A stretch of DNA of 6,671 nucleotides. It comes from Lachnospiraceae bacterium (GTDB lineage: Bacteria; Bacillota; Clostridia; Lachnospirales; Lachnospiraceae). The stretch lies in assembly GCA_017412265.1 (NCBI GenBank), contig JAFPYK010000074.1, forward strand, positions 1 to 6,671. The letters run 5' to 3'. Below the pieces are notes generated by a model. That model was not told the DNA's origin, made no database searches, and was given only the letters and a program-made list of their open reading frames with translations. Shown in pieces: positions 5,893 to 6,671 of this stretch. Position 1 is the stretch's first letter; each line of letters opens with the position of its first letter. Position numbers and translations under genes: made by a program.

Positions 5893-6671
5893 ATGAGATA
5901 TGAAGAGAAACAGATGAGACAAGTCTACACCGAACTCCTGATGGAATATGCTGCCAAGGACGACAGAATCTGTGTTCTTGAGGCAGACCTGATGGGTGCT
6001 TCCGGCACCAAGCCCTTCTTTGAGGCATTCCCGGACCGCGCGATCAACGTCGGTATCGGCGAGGGCGACTTAGTCTGCGTTGCCGCCGGTATGGCAGCAA
6101 TGGGCAAGATTCCTTTCGCGAATACATTTGCCACCTTCATCACCAGAAGAGCCCATGATCACATCATGCTTTCTGTTGCTTACGCTCAGAACAAGAATGT
6201 GAAGCTGTGCGGCACGGATCCCGGCATCACCGCTGAGATCAACGGCGGCACCCATATGCCTTTTGAAGATGTTGCCATCATGAGAGCGATCCCTACGATG
6301 ACGATCTTCGAGCCTTGCGACGCTTGGGAGCTGAAGAAGGCATTCCCTCAGATCCTTGCTCATGAAGAGCCCATCTATCTTCGTCTGAACCGCAGAAATC
6401 CTGCGATCATCCATGACGAGAACTATGAGTTCCAGCTTGGCAAGGCCGATCTGCTGAAGGAAGGCACCGATGTGACTATCCTTGCTTCCGGTATCGAAGT
6501 TGAGCAGGCTGTGCTCGCTGCAGAAGAGCTGGCGAAGGAAGGCATCAGCGCTGAGGTCATCAACATCCATACCATCAAGCCTCTGGATGAGGAAGCGGTT
6601 GTGAAGAGCGCTGCGAAGACCCGTGCGGTTGTGACGGCTGAGAATGCCAACATCATCGGCGGCCTTGGCGG
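5893..6671 (+). CDS. Transketolase, C-terminal subunit (3' end cut by window), divergent active-site loop
   Basis: The reading frame is open from the ATG at 5893 to the window edge (259 codons plus two bases). About 50 residues are probably missing from a typical subunit of around 310. Order: pyrimidine-binding domain (about 8-175) then the start of the transketolase C-terminal domain (from about 185), including INIHTIKPLD (223-232). E57 in NVGIGEGD aligns with the catalytic Glu that activates the thiamine ring. F79 and F82 in NTFATF align with the ring-stacking aromatics, and H121 in GGTHMPFED with an active-site His. R167 in LRLNRR aligns with a phosphate-contacting Arg. Residues D109 and N117 replace the usual His and Asp of the acceptor site. 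The start is 4 bases after the N-subunit stop, and its ribosome binding site AAGGAGG (5877-5883) lies inside that gene, so the two subunits are made together. DXS and pyruvate dehydrogenase E1 beta relatives fit less well. Confidence 0.9.
   Translation, partial: MRYEEKQMRQVYTELLMEYAAKDDRICVLEADLMGASGTKPFFEAFPDRAINVGIGEGDLVCVAAGMAAMGKIPFANTFATFITRRAHDHIMLSVAYAQNKNVKLCGTDPGITAEINGGTHMPFEDVAIMRAIPTMTIFEPCDAWELKKAFPQILAHEEPIYLRLNRRNPAIIHDENYEFQLGKADLLKEGTDVTILASGIEVEQAVLAAEELAKEGISAEVINIHTIKPLDEEAVVKSAAKTRAVVTAENANIIGGLG

Noticed and set aside
6070..6570. Minus-strand open frame inside the transketolase C-subunit gene.
   Set aside because: It is antisense to a continuous frame with recognisable transketolase motifs, and its own translation shows no domain.
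1..6671. CRISPR arrays, tRNA or rRNA genes, insertion sequences or prophage genes.
   Set aside because: No repeated spacer-like units, tRNA-like cloverleaf, transposase or terminal inverted repeats were seen; the window is nearly filled with metabolic genes in one orientation.

Overview
The window is a stretch of bacterial chromosome with every gene on the + strand. It shows strong AGGAGG-type ribosome binding sites, start/stop overlaps inside an operon, a nupNOPQ-type nucleoside ABC transporter and a two-subunit (split) transketolase. This combination fits a Bacillota lineage, most likely an anaerobic Clostridia-type organism with moderately high G+C. The species cannot be named from this sequence alone.

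Bases 1-4893 look like one nucleoside uptake and salvage operon, entered part-way through its ATPase gene. The end of the ATPase (1-816) overlaps the first permease (813-1952), which overlaps the second permease (1952-2893). After a 67-base gap holding a GC-rich hairpin with a UUCG-type loop comes pyrimidine-nucleoside phosphorylase (2961-4262), then uridine kinase (4279-4893). The inferred logic is that the transporter imports nucleosides. The phosphorylase then splits uridine and deoxyuridine/thymidine into base plus (deoxy)ribose-1-phosphate, while the kinase keeps uridine or cytidine whole as UMP or CMP. A very strong intrinsic terminator (4904-4946) closes the operon.

Bases 4947-5069 form a regulatory gap. 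It contains a LacI-type quasi-palindrome, an extended -10 promoter, and an inverted repeat just downstream of the predicted transcription start. This gap drives a second operon encoding the transketolase N-terminal subunit (5070-5888) and C-terminal subunit (5893 to the window end, cut). The pentose phosphate released by nucleoside breakdown could feed this enzyme, which is a plausible metabolic link between the two operons.

Most of the window is ordinary core metabolism, and I do not see an undescribed system. The point most worth a second look is the C-terminal transketolase subunit. It keeps the catalytic Glu and one active-site His, but the residues that normally contact the acceptor sugar phosphate appear changed, which suggests a divergent substrate. 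The double palindrome around the transketolase promoter is the second.
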